Shown here: piece by piece, positions 1 to 6,839 of the stretch
Position numbering within the stretch: the first letter of the stretch is position 1
How the letters are laid out: every line of letters begins with the position of its first letter
The notes under the pieces: generated by a model
Databases searched by the model: none
What the model was told of the DNA's origin: nothing
Seen by the model: the letters and a program-made list of their open reading frames with translations, nothing else
Source of the DNA: Pseudomonas sp. SDI
GTDB taxonomy: Bacteria > Pseudomonadota > Gammaproteobacteria > Pseudomonadales > Pseudomonadaceae
Assembly (NCBI RefSeq): GCF_003105155.1
Contig: NZ_QETK01000025.1
Span: forward strand, 1-64,000
Direction of reading: 5' to 3'
Length of the DNA: 64,000 bases
Made by a program: the position numbers and the translations under genes

Positions 1-117
1 CAGCTATCGATCGCCAGTTACATCCATGGGTTTTACAACGACAGCCGACTGCACTCTGCGCTGGGCTACCGTTCTCCGAACGAATATGCCAAAGGCTTGA
101 GGCAGAAGGCTGGATAA
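1..117 (+). CDS. IS3-family transposase OrfB, C-terminal fragment (5' end outside window)
   Basis: The reading frame is open from the first base and ends at TAA 115-117, giving 38 residues. They contain YNDSRLHSALGYRSPNEYA, the conserved C-terminal signature of the DDE integrase domain of IS3-family OrfB transposases (rve family). The catalytic aspartates and glutamate would lie upstream, outside the window, so activity cannot be judged. The transposase would cut and join the ends of its own element. Confidence 0.85.
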   Translation, partial: QLSIASYIHGFYNDSRLHSALGYRSPNEYAKGLRQKAG

Positions 118-148
118 CAAGCTTCTTGGCGTCCGCTGCCAGGGGACA
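1..148 (+). mobile_element. Right end of an IS3-family insertion sequence
   Basis: The first 117 bases encode the C-terminus of an IS3-type transposase. About 30 bases later comes GTCCGCTGCCAGGGGACA (131-148), which looks like a terminal inverted repeat ending in CA, as IS3 elements do. The left part of the element lies outside the window. The exact end at 148 is an inference: the matching left repeat and target duplication cannot be seen. The element interrupts or borders the phage-type ORF that runs on from about 149. Confidence 0.55.
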
Positions 149-337
149 GGCCCAGTCGTTATTGATTGCATCGTGGATGAACAGCTAAGCCTCTTTGAAG
201 CCCGTCTCCGGGAGCGCCTGGAAGCGACCGTCCGGTCTATCACCCTGGGCCACATCCATCAGGTCCAGGACTTCCTGCAAATGACCCAGGAGCTGGTCGT
301 CAAAATCGACGTGAACATGCAGGAGGTGAAGGCATGA
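149..337 (+). CDS. Hypothetical phage-type protein, probably truncated at its 5' end by the IS
   Basis: An open frame runs from the presumed IS end to TGA 335-337. Within it GTG 173 could serve as a start (54 residues), but no good ribosome-binding site precedes it, so a gene cut off by the insertion is more likely. The product is hydrophilic, with an amphipathic helix (FEARLRERLEATVRS) and no family I recognise. Its stop overlaps the start of the next ORF by four bases (ATGA), and that start has a strong AGGAGGTG inside this gene, so the two were translationally coupled. Similar small coupled ORFs are common in prophage early regions. Function unknown. Confidence 0.45.
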   Translation, partial: GPVVIDCIVDEQLSLFEARLRERLEATVRSITLGHIHQVQDFLQMTQELVVKIDVNMQEVKA

Positions 338-540
338 GCCGCGTAGCCGTCATTCTGAACGTCTTCACCAAAACCATTGCACGCCTGGAGGCCCTGGCTA
401 AGCGCAACCGCCGTCGAGCCAGTGTGAAGTCCGCTAAGGCCGACGTACTGGATACCCAGGCCCAGGAACTGCTCAAGGAAGCCGAAACCGCAGACAAAGC
501 AGCAAGCCGACTGAAGGGCTTCCTGGAGGAGCCGGTATGA
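334..540 (+). CDS. Hypothetical 68-aa phage-type protein
   Basis: This small basic, helical protein starts at ATG 334 behind a near-perfect Shine-Dalgarno (AGGAGGTG, 5 bases upstream). It overlaps the upstream ORF and the downstream antirepressor gene by four bases each. Residues 12-66 look like one long amphipathic helix rich in Ala, Lys, Arg and Glu, with no membrane segment or signal peptide. I recognise no family. Position and coupling suggest a prophage early-region accessory gene. The strong ribosome-binding site argues that it is a real gene. Confidence 0.6.
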   Translation: MSRVAVILNVFTKTIARLEALAKRNRRRASVKSAKADVLDTQAQELLKEAETADKAASRLKGFLEEPV

Positions 541-1319
541 GCCTGCAGGTATTCAACTTCGGCCTGCAGGATGTTCGGGTCGTGGAGCTGAGGGGTCAAC
601 CGTGGTTCGTCGCAAAAGACGTTACGGAGGTGCTTGGCTTCACCATCGACAACATGCGTTATCACGCCAAGCAGACCTTTAATGCGGACGAAAAGCAGGT
701 AGTCAAACTACCGGGCTTCCGTGGCTTAGGCGCCCTCTGCCTGTCTGAATCAGGCCTGTACAAGATCATCATGCGGAGCGACAAGCCCGAGGCCAAAGCC
801 TTCCAAGACTGGGTAACGCGGGTAGTCCTCCCAGCCATCCGCAAGGACGGCGCCTACATCATGGGGGAGGAGAAGGTAGCAACCGGCGAGCTGTCGGAAG
901 ACGAACTGCTGGAGAAAGCCTTCGGCATCCTGCAGCGCAAGGTCGACCGCCTGACCCAGGAAAAGGTGGCACTGCAGGCTGAGAACGCCCGCATCCTCCC
1001 TGCAGCCCAGGTCGGGGAAGCCGTTGGCCAACGCTCCCGTATCGGTGTGGTCGACTTCGCCAGGAAGCTCCCAGGCGTGAACACCATGCAACTGCAGAAG
1101 ACCCTCCAGGTTATGCAGTACCTGTTCAAGCGGGATGGCCACTGGGCTGTTTACAACAAGCACAAGGGCGTTCTGTTCGACGAGGTAATGGCACCTGATG
1201 GCCGTTCCAAGATTGTTGTACTGGAGAAAGGCCAGCGACTCCTGGTCCAGCTCTCCATCGCACTTACAGGGACTCCAGGGAAACCAGCTCTACTGTCGGC
1301 GCCAATATGCCCGGTTTAA
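537..1319 (+). CDS. BRO-N / KilAC-type phage antirepressor-like protein
   Basis: The N-terminus (residues 1-105) is a BRO-N/Bro family DNA-binding domain, recognisable from GQPWFVAKDVTEVLGF and the later LSESGLYKIIMRSDKPEA. A helical linker (about 120-150) leads to a KilAC-like C-terminal domain (about 160-240). Phage antirepressors of this type bind DNA or repressors and favour lytic development. The start ATG is preceded by GGAGGAG. Oddly, the last ~18 codons (from 1264) are read antisense through the 3' end of the integrase gene. The C-terminal tail (ALTGTPGKPALLSAPICPV) does not look like KilAC sequence, so the original end was probably lost in a deletion that joined this gene to int. Confidence 0.8.
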   Translation: MSLQVFNFGLQDVRVVELRGQPWFVAKDVTEVLGFTIDNMRYHAKQTFNADEKQVVKLPGFRGLGALCLSESGLYKIIMRSDKPEAKAFQDWVTRVVLPAIRKDGAYIMGEEKVATGELSEDELLEKAFGILQRKVDRLTQEKVALQAENARILPAAQVGEAVGQRSRIGVVDFARKLPGVNTMQLQKTLQVMQYLFKRDGHWAVYNKHKGVLFDEVMAPDGRSKIVVLEKGQRLLVQLSIALTGTPGKPALLSAPICPV

Positions 1320-2670
1320 AGTCTTTGCCGTAACGGTTGAAGGTAATACCTCCCGCCTGATGGCCGAGCAGCCCACCGACCAATGACTCAGCAACCCCCT
1401 TCTGTTTCAGATGGTCGGCCAATGTGTGTCGGAAGCTATGGAAGTCCTTCTTGCCGACTTCATCACGGAACCCCAACTGGTCACGCAATCGAGCAAACCA
1501 CTTGGACGGAGCCGCGCTATAGCCATGCTTACTATGGCAGGTCAGTTCAGGGAACACCCGTTGCTTCCCAGACTCCTTCACCTTCTGCACGTACGCCAAG
1601 AAACCCAACTCAACCAGCTTAGAGTGGATCGGCACCAACCTCTCCGACCCCGGTGTCTTGAGCTTCTGGTCGGGCCGAGTGGCACGTATATGAATGCAGG
1701 CGATACCGTCAATGGTGACGATGTCGTCAGTGTAGAGCTGGCAAAGTTCATTGAGCCGGGCACCCGTATAGAGCCCAAGTAGCGGTAGCCAGTATTGGTT
1801 CGGCTTGCCGCCATGAGCGGGCGGGTACGTGGCTTTGTCGAACAGCCGCTTTAGATCCTGCACACTGAATACGCTACGCTCCTCACTGACCTTATGCCGC
1901 TGACGCACACGAAGACCATCAAAGGGATTACGGCTGCAATAGCCCTCCCTGACTGCATATGAGAAGAATGTCGTTAGGTTCTTGATGTAGTTGTTGAACG
2001 TCGTGACGCTAATGGTGCTGGTCGCCTCCGCGATAGTCTGCTCTAGCGGCTGGTCAGGCAGTTGGTGGAGACGCGGCGGTAGTTTCAACGCAGTCTCCCG
2101 GAACCGATGAGCATCCTTACGGGTTATCTGGTCGATGGGTAGGTCGCCAATGATTCTGGTCAACAGCACAGCCACAGCACGCTTGTCGTCCAGGGACTTC
2201 ACCAGTACCCCTTCCCTACATTGCTGAGCCAAGTGCTCCTCGACCACAGCAAGAAAGCCCGGCGATTGCGGTGTAACCGAGGGCTCTATCACGGACGGCC
2301 TCACTGGAGCGACCGAGACGGCTACTGAAGGCTGGGACGGCGATGCAGAGGGCAAGGGCATGGTCGTGCCAACCATCTGCTGCTGACGAAGCCATGAGGC
2401 CCAACTGGCAAGACGCTTACCCCCAACCTCCCAGGCCCCGCGAATCAAGTCGAGCGACGGTCGCAACCCCTGGAATGCCTGGGTAAACAAACCCTGGACC
2501 TGGGCCAGAATATCCCGCCCACGAATCAACGCCTCCCGCTTGCAGCGAGTCTGCAGGGAGCGACGTATTTCTCTTTGAGGGAATAACGGACGAATTAAAT
2601 CCGGCACCACAATTCGGAAGTAGTAAACCGAGTGGCGGGACAACAAAAGATAGGACGGGATGGTCGACAC
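1264..2670 (-). CDS. Tyrosine recombinase (phage/island integrase)
   Basis: This 468-residue site-specific recombinase would catalyse integration and excision of the element at the left of the window. The N-terminus (about 1-65) resembles the DUF6538 domain found on such integrases. A core-binding domain lies at about 140-260 and the catalytic domain at about 280-455. Visible catalytic signatures are YTGARLNELCQL (box I Arg), HSFRHTLADH (His-x-x-Arg), LLGHQAGG (second His) and NRYGKDF (nucleophilic Tyr), so the enzyme looks intact. The gene starts about 75 bases past the 3' end of ffs and reads away from it, the usual arrangement when an RNA gene is the attachment site. Its 3' end overlaps the convergent BRO/KilAC gene by 56 bases. 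Confidence 0.92.
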   Translation of the reverse strand: MSTIPSYLLLSRHSVYYFRIVVPDLIRPLFPQREIRRSLQTRCKREALIRGRDILAQVQGLFTQAFQGLRPSLDLIRGAWEVGGKRLASWASWLRQQQMVGTTMPLPSASPSQPSVAVSVAPVRPSVIEPSVTPQSPGFLAVVEEHLAQQCREGVLVKSLDDKRAVAVLLTRIIGDLPIDQITRKDAHRFRETALKLPPRLHQLPDQPLEQTIAEATSTISVTTFNNYIKNLTTFFSYAVREGYCSRNPFDGLRVRQRHKVSEERSVFSVQDLKRLFDKATYPPAHGGKPNQYWLPLLGLYTGARLNELCQLYTDDIVTIDGIACIHIRATRPDQKLKTPGSERLVPIHSKLVELGFLAYVQKVKESGKQRVFPELTCHSKHGYSAAPSKWFARLRDQLGFRDEVGKKDFHSFRHTLADHLKQKGVAESLVGGLLGHQAGGITFNRYGKDFKPGILAPTVELVSLESL

Positions 2671-2687
2671 GGATGTATCACTCCTTG

Positions 2688-2743
2688 TACCACCGCGTGG
2701 TAAAGGGTGAAAAACCGTTAAGAATCAATCACTTAGATGATTG
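2688..2743. repeat. Two short inverted repeats between int and ffs
   Basis: TACCAC-CGC-GTGGTA (2688-2702) and CAATCA-CTTAGA-TGATTG (2726-2743) lie between the integrase start and the 3' end of ffs. The second directly abuts the last bases of the 4.5S RNA. Such repeats can be recombinase or excisionase arm sites, a repressor site for int, or part of the ffs transcript end. I infer an attachment-region role only from position. Confidence 0.4.
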
Positions 2744-2744
2744 G

Positions 2745-2855
2745 AGGCGACCCCACCAGCCACACCCCGGCACACAATGTTCCCGCTGTGGCTGCTCCCT
2801 TCCGGGCCTGACCAGGTTGACGGGTAATCGTTGCGGGGGGACCGATGGGGTCACC
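2745..2855 (-). ncRNA. ffs: 4.5S RNA (signal recognition particle RNA)
   Basis: Read on the minus strand, this stretch carries the conserved SRP core: GGTCAGGCCCGGAAGGGAGC followed by AGCC, including the GGAA tetraloop and the symmetric internal loop that binds Ffh. The two ends pair over ten positions (GGTGACCCCA with TGGGGTCGCC), closing a single long hairpin of about 111 nt, the bacterial 4.5S size. The RNA joins Ffh to target nascent membrane proteins to FtsY. Its ends are set from the terminal helix and may be off by a few bases. The 3' end borders the integrase region, so it is the likely attachment site of the element to the left. Confidence 0.95.
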
Positions 2856-2887
2856 ATAACGCAGCCTGTCTAGCGACAAGCCGCGCC

Positions 2888-2915
2888 ATTGTACCGGCCT
2901 GATACCAAGTTACAA
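2888..2915 (-). promoter_or_regulatory. Probable sigma-70 promoter of ffs
   Basis: On the minus strand TTGTAA (2910-2915) and TACAAT (2888-2893) are separated by 16 bases. The -10 lies about 32 bases before the mature 4.5S 5' end, leaving room for the short 5' leader that is processed off this RNA in other bacteria. The promoter lies just past the remains of the metallopeptidase gene. Confidence 0.55.
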
Positions 2916-2935
2916 CCTTTTATTTTCAGAATCAG

Positions 2936-3252
2936 CTAGATAGCCGCGTCCGCGACACACAAATGAATGAAATGCAGCTTGCCCAGCGCCAGCGCCGTGT
3001 CCAGCGCATCGGTCATGTGCAGGTAATGCGCCCAGGTTTCGGCCCAGTCCTCCCACGGGTGCATGGTCGCGTAAGCGCTGACATGCGCCATCGCCCAATT
3101 GGCCGGGGCGCCCTGCTGGTAATGCCACTAAAGCGCCGCCGCATAGCTGGCACGCTCGTCGCCGAACAACCGGCGAAAATCCTCCAGCCAGACGCTGTCG
3201 ATCACCAGCCGATCCCCGTAGTAATGCCCCACTTCGCTGCCGCGCCGTTCGC
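2936..3252 (-). pseudogene. Degenerate remnant of a putative zinc-binding metallopeptidase gene (DUF2248-like)
   Basis: Directly after the ligA stop, one minus-strand frame encodes EVGHYYGDRLV, HYQQGAPANW, SAYATMHPWEDWAETWAHYL and HMTDALDTA. These are hallmarks of the pseudomonad putative zinc-binding metallopeptidase family next to ligA. The frame is interrupted by an in-frame TAG between AAL and WHYQQGAP, and the N-terminal half (zinc-ribbon part and start codon) is missing: the remnant begins exactly where ligA ends. The H-x-x-x-H-like EVGHYYGDR segment also departs from the usual HExxH spelling. It is almost surely non-functional. The 5' deletion may have occurred with the ligA junction. 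Confidence 0.75.
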
Positions 3253-5607
3253 TCAGACCGTAATACCATGCTTAGCCAGGAAGCCGACGAACTGGTCTTC
3301 GTCCAGCACCTCCAGGCCCAGCTCGTTGGCCTTGGCCAGCTTGGAGCCGGCACCAGGGCCGGCCACCACACAGTGGGTCTTGGCCGACACCGAGCCGGCC
3401 ACCTTGGCCCCGAGGCTTTCCAGCTTGTCCTTGGCGATGTCGCGACTCATGCGCTCCAGCGAACCGGTCAGCACCCAGGTCTGCCCGGCCAGCGGCAAGC
3501 CCTCGGCAACTTTCTTCTCGCAGGCCCAATGCATGCCGAACTCGCGCAACTGCGCTTCGATGGCGTGCGCCAACTGTTGATTGGCCTCATCGCGGAAAAA
3601 CTCGCGCACCGCATCGGCCTGCTTGGTGTTCAGTGCCTGACGCAAGTCGATGCCATCGGCGGCGATGATCGCGTCGAGGCTACCGAGCTTGGCCACCAGC
3701 TTCTCGGCACCGGTGGGGCCGACCGAGCTGATGTCGAGCTTGGCGATCAGCCCGGCCAGGGTGGTGCTGGCAGCGAACTCGGCCGCCAGCTCACCTTCGT
3801 CCTGCAGTTGCATGCCACAGGCCAGCAGTTGCTCGATGACGCCCTGGTTGTGCGCGTCCTCGAAGAAGTTGTGGATCTCATGGGCCACTTCCAGGCCGAT
3901 GTCCGGCAGGTAGGTGAGTACCTGCGGCAAGGCCACCTGCACCCGCTTCAGCGAACCCAGCGAGCGCGCCAGCACCTTGGCCGTCTCCTCGCCGACATCG
4001 GGAATACCCAGGGCATAGATGAAGCGCGCCAGGCTCGGCCGCTTGCTGTCTTCGATGGCCGCGAGCAGCTTGTTGCTCGACACTTCGGCAAAGCCTTCGA
4101 GGTCGACGATCTGCTCGAAGGTCAGCCGATAGAGGTCGGCCGGCGACTTGATCAGGCCTTCGTCCACCAGTTGCTCGACGCTCTTCTCGCCCAGGCCTTC
4201 GATGTCCATGGCGCGTCGCGAGACGTAGTGAATGATCGCCTGCTTGAGCTGCGCCGCACAGGCCAGGCGGCCGACGCAACGGTACACCGCGCCCTCGCTG
4301 TGGGTTTGCTTGCCCTTGCTGCGCTTGACCAGCACGGTGCGCTCGACGCGCGAGCCGCACACCGGGCATTCGCTGGGAATATGCACCGGACGGGCATCGG
4401 CCGGACGCCGCTCGGTAACCACCTGCATCACCTGCGGGATCACATCGCCGGCGCGGCGGATGATCACCGTGTCGCCGATCATCACGCCCAGGCGGGCCAC
4501 TTCGTCCATGTTGTGCAGGGTCGCGTTGGCCACGGTGACGCCGGCCACTTTGACCGGCTTGAGCCGCGCCACCGGGGTCACCGCACCGGTCCGGCCAACC
4601 TGGAATTCGACGTCGAGCACTTCGGTCAGCTCTTCTAACGCCGGGAATTTATGCGCGATGGCCCAGCGCGGTTCGCGGGCGCGAAAGCCCAGCTCGCGCT
4701 GCGAAGCCAGGCTGTTGACCTTGAACACCACGCCGTCGATCTCGTACGGCAGCTCGTTGCGACGCTCGCCGATGTCACGGTAGTAGGCCAGGCATTCGTC
4801 GATGCCAGCGGCGTGCTTGAGCTCGCGGCTGATCGGCAGGCCCCAGCCCTTGAGGGTTTCGAGAATGCCGATATGAGTATCGCCGATCTGCTCCGAGACT
4901 TGCCCGAGGCCATAGCAGCAAAACTCCAGCGGACGGCTGGCAGTGATCTTCGAATCCAACTGGCGCAGGCTGCCGGCGGCGGCATTGCGCGGGTTGGCGA
5001 ACGTCTTGCCACCGCTCTCTGCCTGGGCGGCATTCAAGCGCTCGAAGCCAGCCTTGCTCATGAACACCTCGCCGCGTACTTCCAGCACGGCCGGCCAGCC
5101 GCTGCCGTGCAGCTTGAGCGGGATGTTGCGCACGGTGCGCACGTTGACGCTGATGTCTTCGCCGGTGGTGCCGTCGCCACGGGTGGCGCCCTGCACCAAC
5201 TGACCGTCGCGGTACAGCAGGCTGACGGCGAGGCCATCGAGCTTCGGTTCGCAACTGTAGTCCACCGCCGAACCGCCGCCGAACAGGTCGCCGGCAGGCA
5301 GGTCGAGGCCTTCGACCACCCGGCGGTCGAACTCGCGCAGGTCGGTTTCCTCGAAGGCGTTACCGAGGCTGAGCATCGGCACTTCATGCCGCACCTGGGT
5401 GAACGCCGTCAGCGCCGCACCGCCAACCCGCTGGGTGGGCGAGTCGTCGCTGACCAGTTCGGGGTGCTCGGCTTCCAGGGCCTGGAGTTCACGGAACAGG
5501 CGGTCATACTCAGCGTCTGGCACGCTCGGCTCGTCGAGCACGTAATAACGGTAGTTGTGCTGGTCGAGTTCGGCGCGCAGTTCGAGGATGCGGGTTTCGG
5601 CGGTCAT
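3253..5607 (-). CDS. ligA: NAD-dependent DNA ligase LigA
   Basis: LigA seals nicks in replication and repair using NAD+. Domains in order: Ia/adenylation with CEPKLDGLAVSL (catalytic Lys of KxDG), OB fold, a zinc finger starting CPVCGSRVE (about residue 412), helix-hairpin-helix repeats (about 510-690) and a C-terminal BRCT domain (about 705-784, GQTWVLTGSLERMSRD). At 784 residues it is longer than the E. coli enzyme (671). Part of the excess is a basic loop (LVKRSKGKQTHSEGAVYR) inside the zinc finger. ATG 5607 is the chosen start: AAGAGA lies upstream, and the alternative TTG six codons earlier is less likely. A terminator-like hairpin with a T-rich tail ends about 17 bases before the start. 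Confidence 0.98.
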   Translation of the reverse strand: MTAETRILELRAELDQHNYRYYVLDEPSVPDAEYDRLFRELQALEAEHPELVSDDSPTQRVGGAALTAFTQVRHEVPMLSLGNAFEETDLREFDRRVVEGLDLPAGDLFGGGSAVDYSCEPKLDGLAVSLLYRDGQLVQGATRGDGTTGEDISVNVRTVRNIPLKLHGSGWPAVLEVRGEVFMSKAGFERLNAAQAESGGKTFANPRNAAAGSLRQLDSKITASRPLEFCCYGLGQVSEQIGDTHIGILETLKGWGLPISRELKHAAGIDECLAYYRDIGERRNELPYEIDGVVFKVNSLASQRELGFRAREPRWAIAHKFPALEELTEVLDVEFQVGRTGAVTPVARLKPVKVAGVTVANATLHNMDEVARLGVMIGDTVIIRRAGDVIPQVMQVVTERRPADARPVHIPSECPVCGSRVERTVLVKRSKGKQTHSEGAVYRCVGRLACAAQLKQAIIHYVSRRAMDIEGLGEKSVEQLVDEGLIKSPADLYRLTFEQIVDLEGFAEVSSNKLLAAIEDSKRPSLARFIYALGIPDVGEETAKVLARSLGSLKRVQVALPQVLTYLPDIGLEVAHEIHNFFEDAHNQGVIEQLLACGMQLQDEGELAAEFAASTTLAGLIAKLDISSVGPTGAEKLVAKLGSLDAIIAADGIDLRQALNTKQADAVREFFRDEANQQLAHAIEAQLREFGMHWACEKKVAEGLPLAGQTWVLTGSLERMSRDIAKDKLESLGAKVAGSVSAKTHCVVAGPGAGSKLAKANELGLEVLDEDQFVGFLAKHGITV

Positions 5608-5623
5608 GGTTGTAATCTCTTGC

Positions 5624-5651
5624 AAAGCAAAAGAGCAGCCTGGGCTGCTCT
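5624..5651 (-). terminator. Rho-independent terminator-like hairpin between zipA and ligA
   Basis: AGAGCAGCC-TG-GGCTGCTCT (5632-5651) is an almost perfect palindrome, followed on the minus strand by TTTTGCTTT. It fits an intrinsic terminator for zipA. It ends only about 17-20 bases before the ligA ATG, so it could also act as a leader attenuator of ligA. Confidence 0.65.
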
Positions 5652-5680
5652 CGCGTAGTTCGGTAAGGCCTTGAGGACCT

Positions 5681-5750
5681 CATCGCGGGACAAGCCCGCG
5701 CCCACAGTGTGCTGCGGTGCTCTTGTGGGAGCGGGCTCGTCCCGCGATGC
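5681..5750. repeat. REP pair (P. putida-type repetitive extragenic palindrome)
   Basis: Two inverted copies of the REP unit (ATCGCGGGACAAGCCCGCG and GCGGGCTCGTCCCGCGATG) flank an 18-base spacer. The second copy ends two bases before the zipA stop codon. Each unit can fold, and the pair makes a larger hairpin. REPs of this sequence are hallmark extragenic repeats of P. putida. They lie at 3' ends of genes and can stabilise mRNA 3' ends or act as insertion targets. Confidence 0.85.
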
Positions 5751-5752
5751 TT

Positions 5753-6625
5753 TTAGCGTTTTTGAGTCAGCGCACGACGCTCAAACTCGACGATCCGCTG
5801 ACGGTAATGCTCAATCGTCTGCGCGGTCATCACGCTGCGCTGATCGTCCTTCAGCTCGCCGTTCAGCTCATGCGCCAGCTTGCGTGCCGCCGCCACCATC
5901 ACGTCGAACGCCTGTTTCGGGTGACGTGGGCCTGGCAGGCCGAGGAAGAAGCTCACCGCGCGGGTGCTGAAGTGGTCGATGTCATCCAGGTCGAACACCC
6001 CCGGCTTCACCGCGTTGGCCATCGAGAACAGCACTTCGCCGTTACCGGCCATGCTTTCATGACGGTGGAAGATGTCCATCTCGCCGAAGCGCAGGCCGCT
6101 TTCGAGTATGTTCTGCAGCAGCGCCGGGCCCTTGAAACCACCCTCGTCGCGGGAAATCACGCTGATCACCAGCACTTCTTCAACCGGCGGCAGGTCTTTG
6201 CCTTCGCTGGCGCCGAAACCGCTGGTCTTCGGGCTTTCGTCCGGGAAATCGTCGTCGGCATTGCCGAACAGGTCCGGCTCACGCGCCTCGGCGGCCAGGT
6301 TCAAGTCGCCCTGGCTCGGCTCGCTGGCACGCTTGCCACGCTTGCTCTTGCCAACTTTCGGCTCGCGCTGCTCGCGCAGCGGGACGCTCATCGACGGCAG
6401 GTCATGCTCATCGAGCTGCGGCTCTTTATGGTTGTCCAGCACACGGGGCGGGCCGAGCACCTCGGCGCCACCGCTCTCGTCGTCCGGCAGATTGGAGAAA
6501 CTGCGGTCCAGACGGAATTTCAACTTGCCCTTGCCACCGCGCATCCGGCGCCAGCCGTCAAAAAGAATACCGGCGATGACAATAATGCCGATGACGATCA
6601 GCCACTCGCGCAGACCGATTTCCAT
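5753..6625 (-). CDS. zipA: Cell division protein ZipA
   Basis: ZipA is an inner-membrane anchor that tethers and stabilises the FtsZ ring. The 290-residue product has one N-terminal membrane segment (EWLIVIGIIVIAGILFDGW, about residues 7-25) and then a basic stretch. A charged, low-complexity linker follows (about 35-145). The globular C-terminal ZipA domain (about 150-280) binds the FtsZ tail and includes VLVISVISRDEGGFKG and RLPGPRHPKQ-like spacing near the end. It lies between smc and ligA on the same strand, the usual pseudomonad order. A terminator-like hairpin (6655-6679) lies about 30 bases before its ATG. Confidence 0.95.
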   Translation of the reverse strand: MEIGLREWLIVIGIIVIAGILFDGWRRMRGGKGKLKFRLDRSFSNLPDDESGGAEVLGPPRVLDNHKEPQLDEHDLPSMSVPLREQREPKVGKSKRGKRASEPSQGDLNLAAEAREPDLFGNADDDFPDESPKTSGFGASEGKDLPPVEEVLVISVISRDEGGFKGPALLQNILESGLRFGEMDIFHRHESMAGNGEVLFSMANAVKPGVFDLDDIDHFSTRAVSFFLGLPGPRHPKQAFDVMVAAARKLAHELNGELKDDQRSVMTAQTIEHYRQRIVEFERRALTQKR

Positions 6626-6654
6626 GTAATCCCGTGCCTCTGTGAAAAATGCTG

Positions 6655-6679
6655 AAAAATAAAGGGTTTAAACCCCTTT
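6655..6679 (-). terminator. Terminator-like hairpin between smc and zipA
   Basis: On the minus strand AAAGGGGTTTAAACCCTTT is followed by ATTTTT. The core GGGTTTAAACCC is a perfect 12-base palindrome. It could end the smc transcript, although it lies 160 bases after the smc stop. It is only 30 bases before the zipA ATG, so any zipA promoter upstream of it would have to be read through; attenuation is possible. Confidence 0.55.
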
Positions 6680-6839
6680 AAAACGTGGCGCCAACTCTAT
6701 GTTCTGACAGGCGTTTTACCCACGCATAGAAAAATTGACATTAAGCTAGCACGACCAAAGATAACTTTACACCGTCTGTCGCAACTGACACGGCCATTTG
6801 CTGCAAGTTCGTGCGCCATCTCGCTTTTCGCGGGTCGTT

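Noticed and set aside
1..2670. Left end considered as a new defence island
   Set aside because: Only an IS tail, two small phage ORFs, an antirepressor-like gene and an integrase are visible; no defence enzyme.
3268..4638. Long plus-strand open frame inside ligA
   Set aside because: Antisense shadow caused by high GC and codon bias; no family signature or start site.
5681..5750. Palindromic repeats considered as a CRISPR unit
   Set aside because: Only inverted pairs at scattered sites; no regular direct repeat or spacer series.
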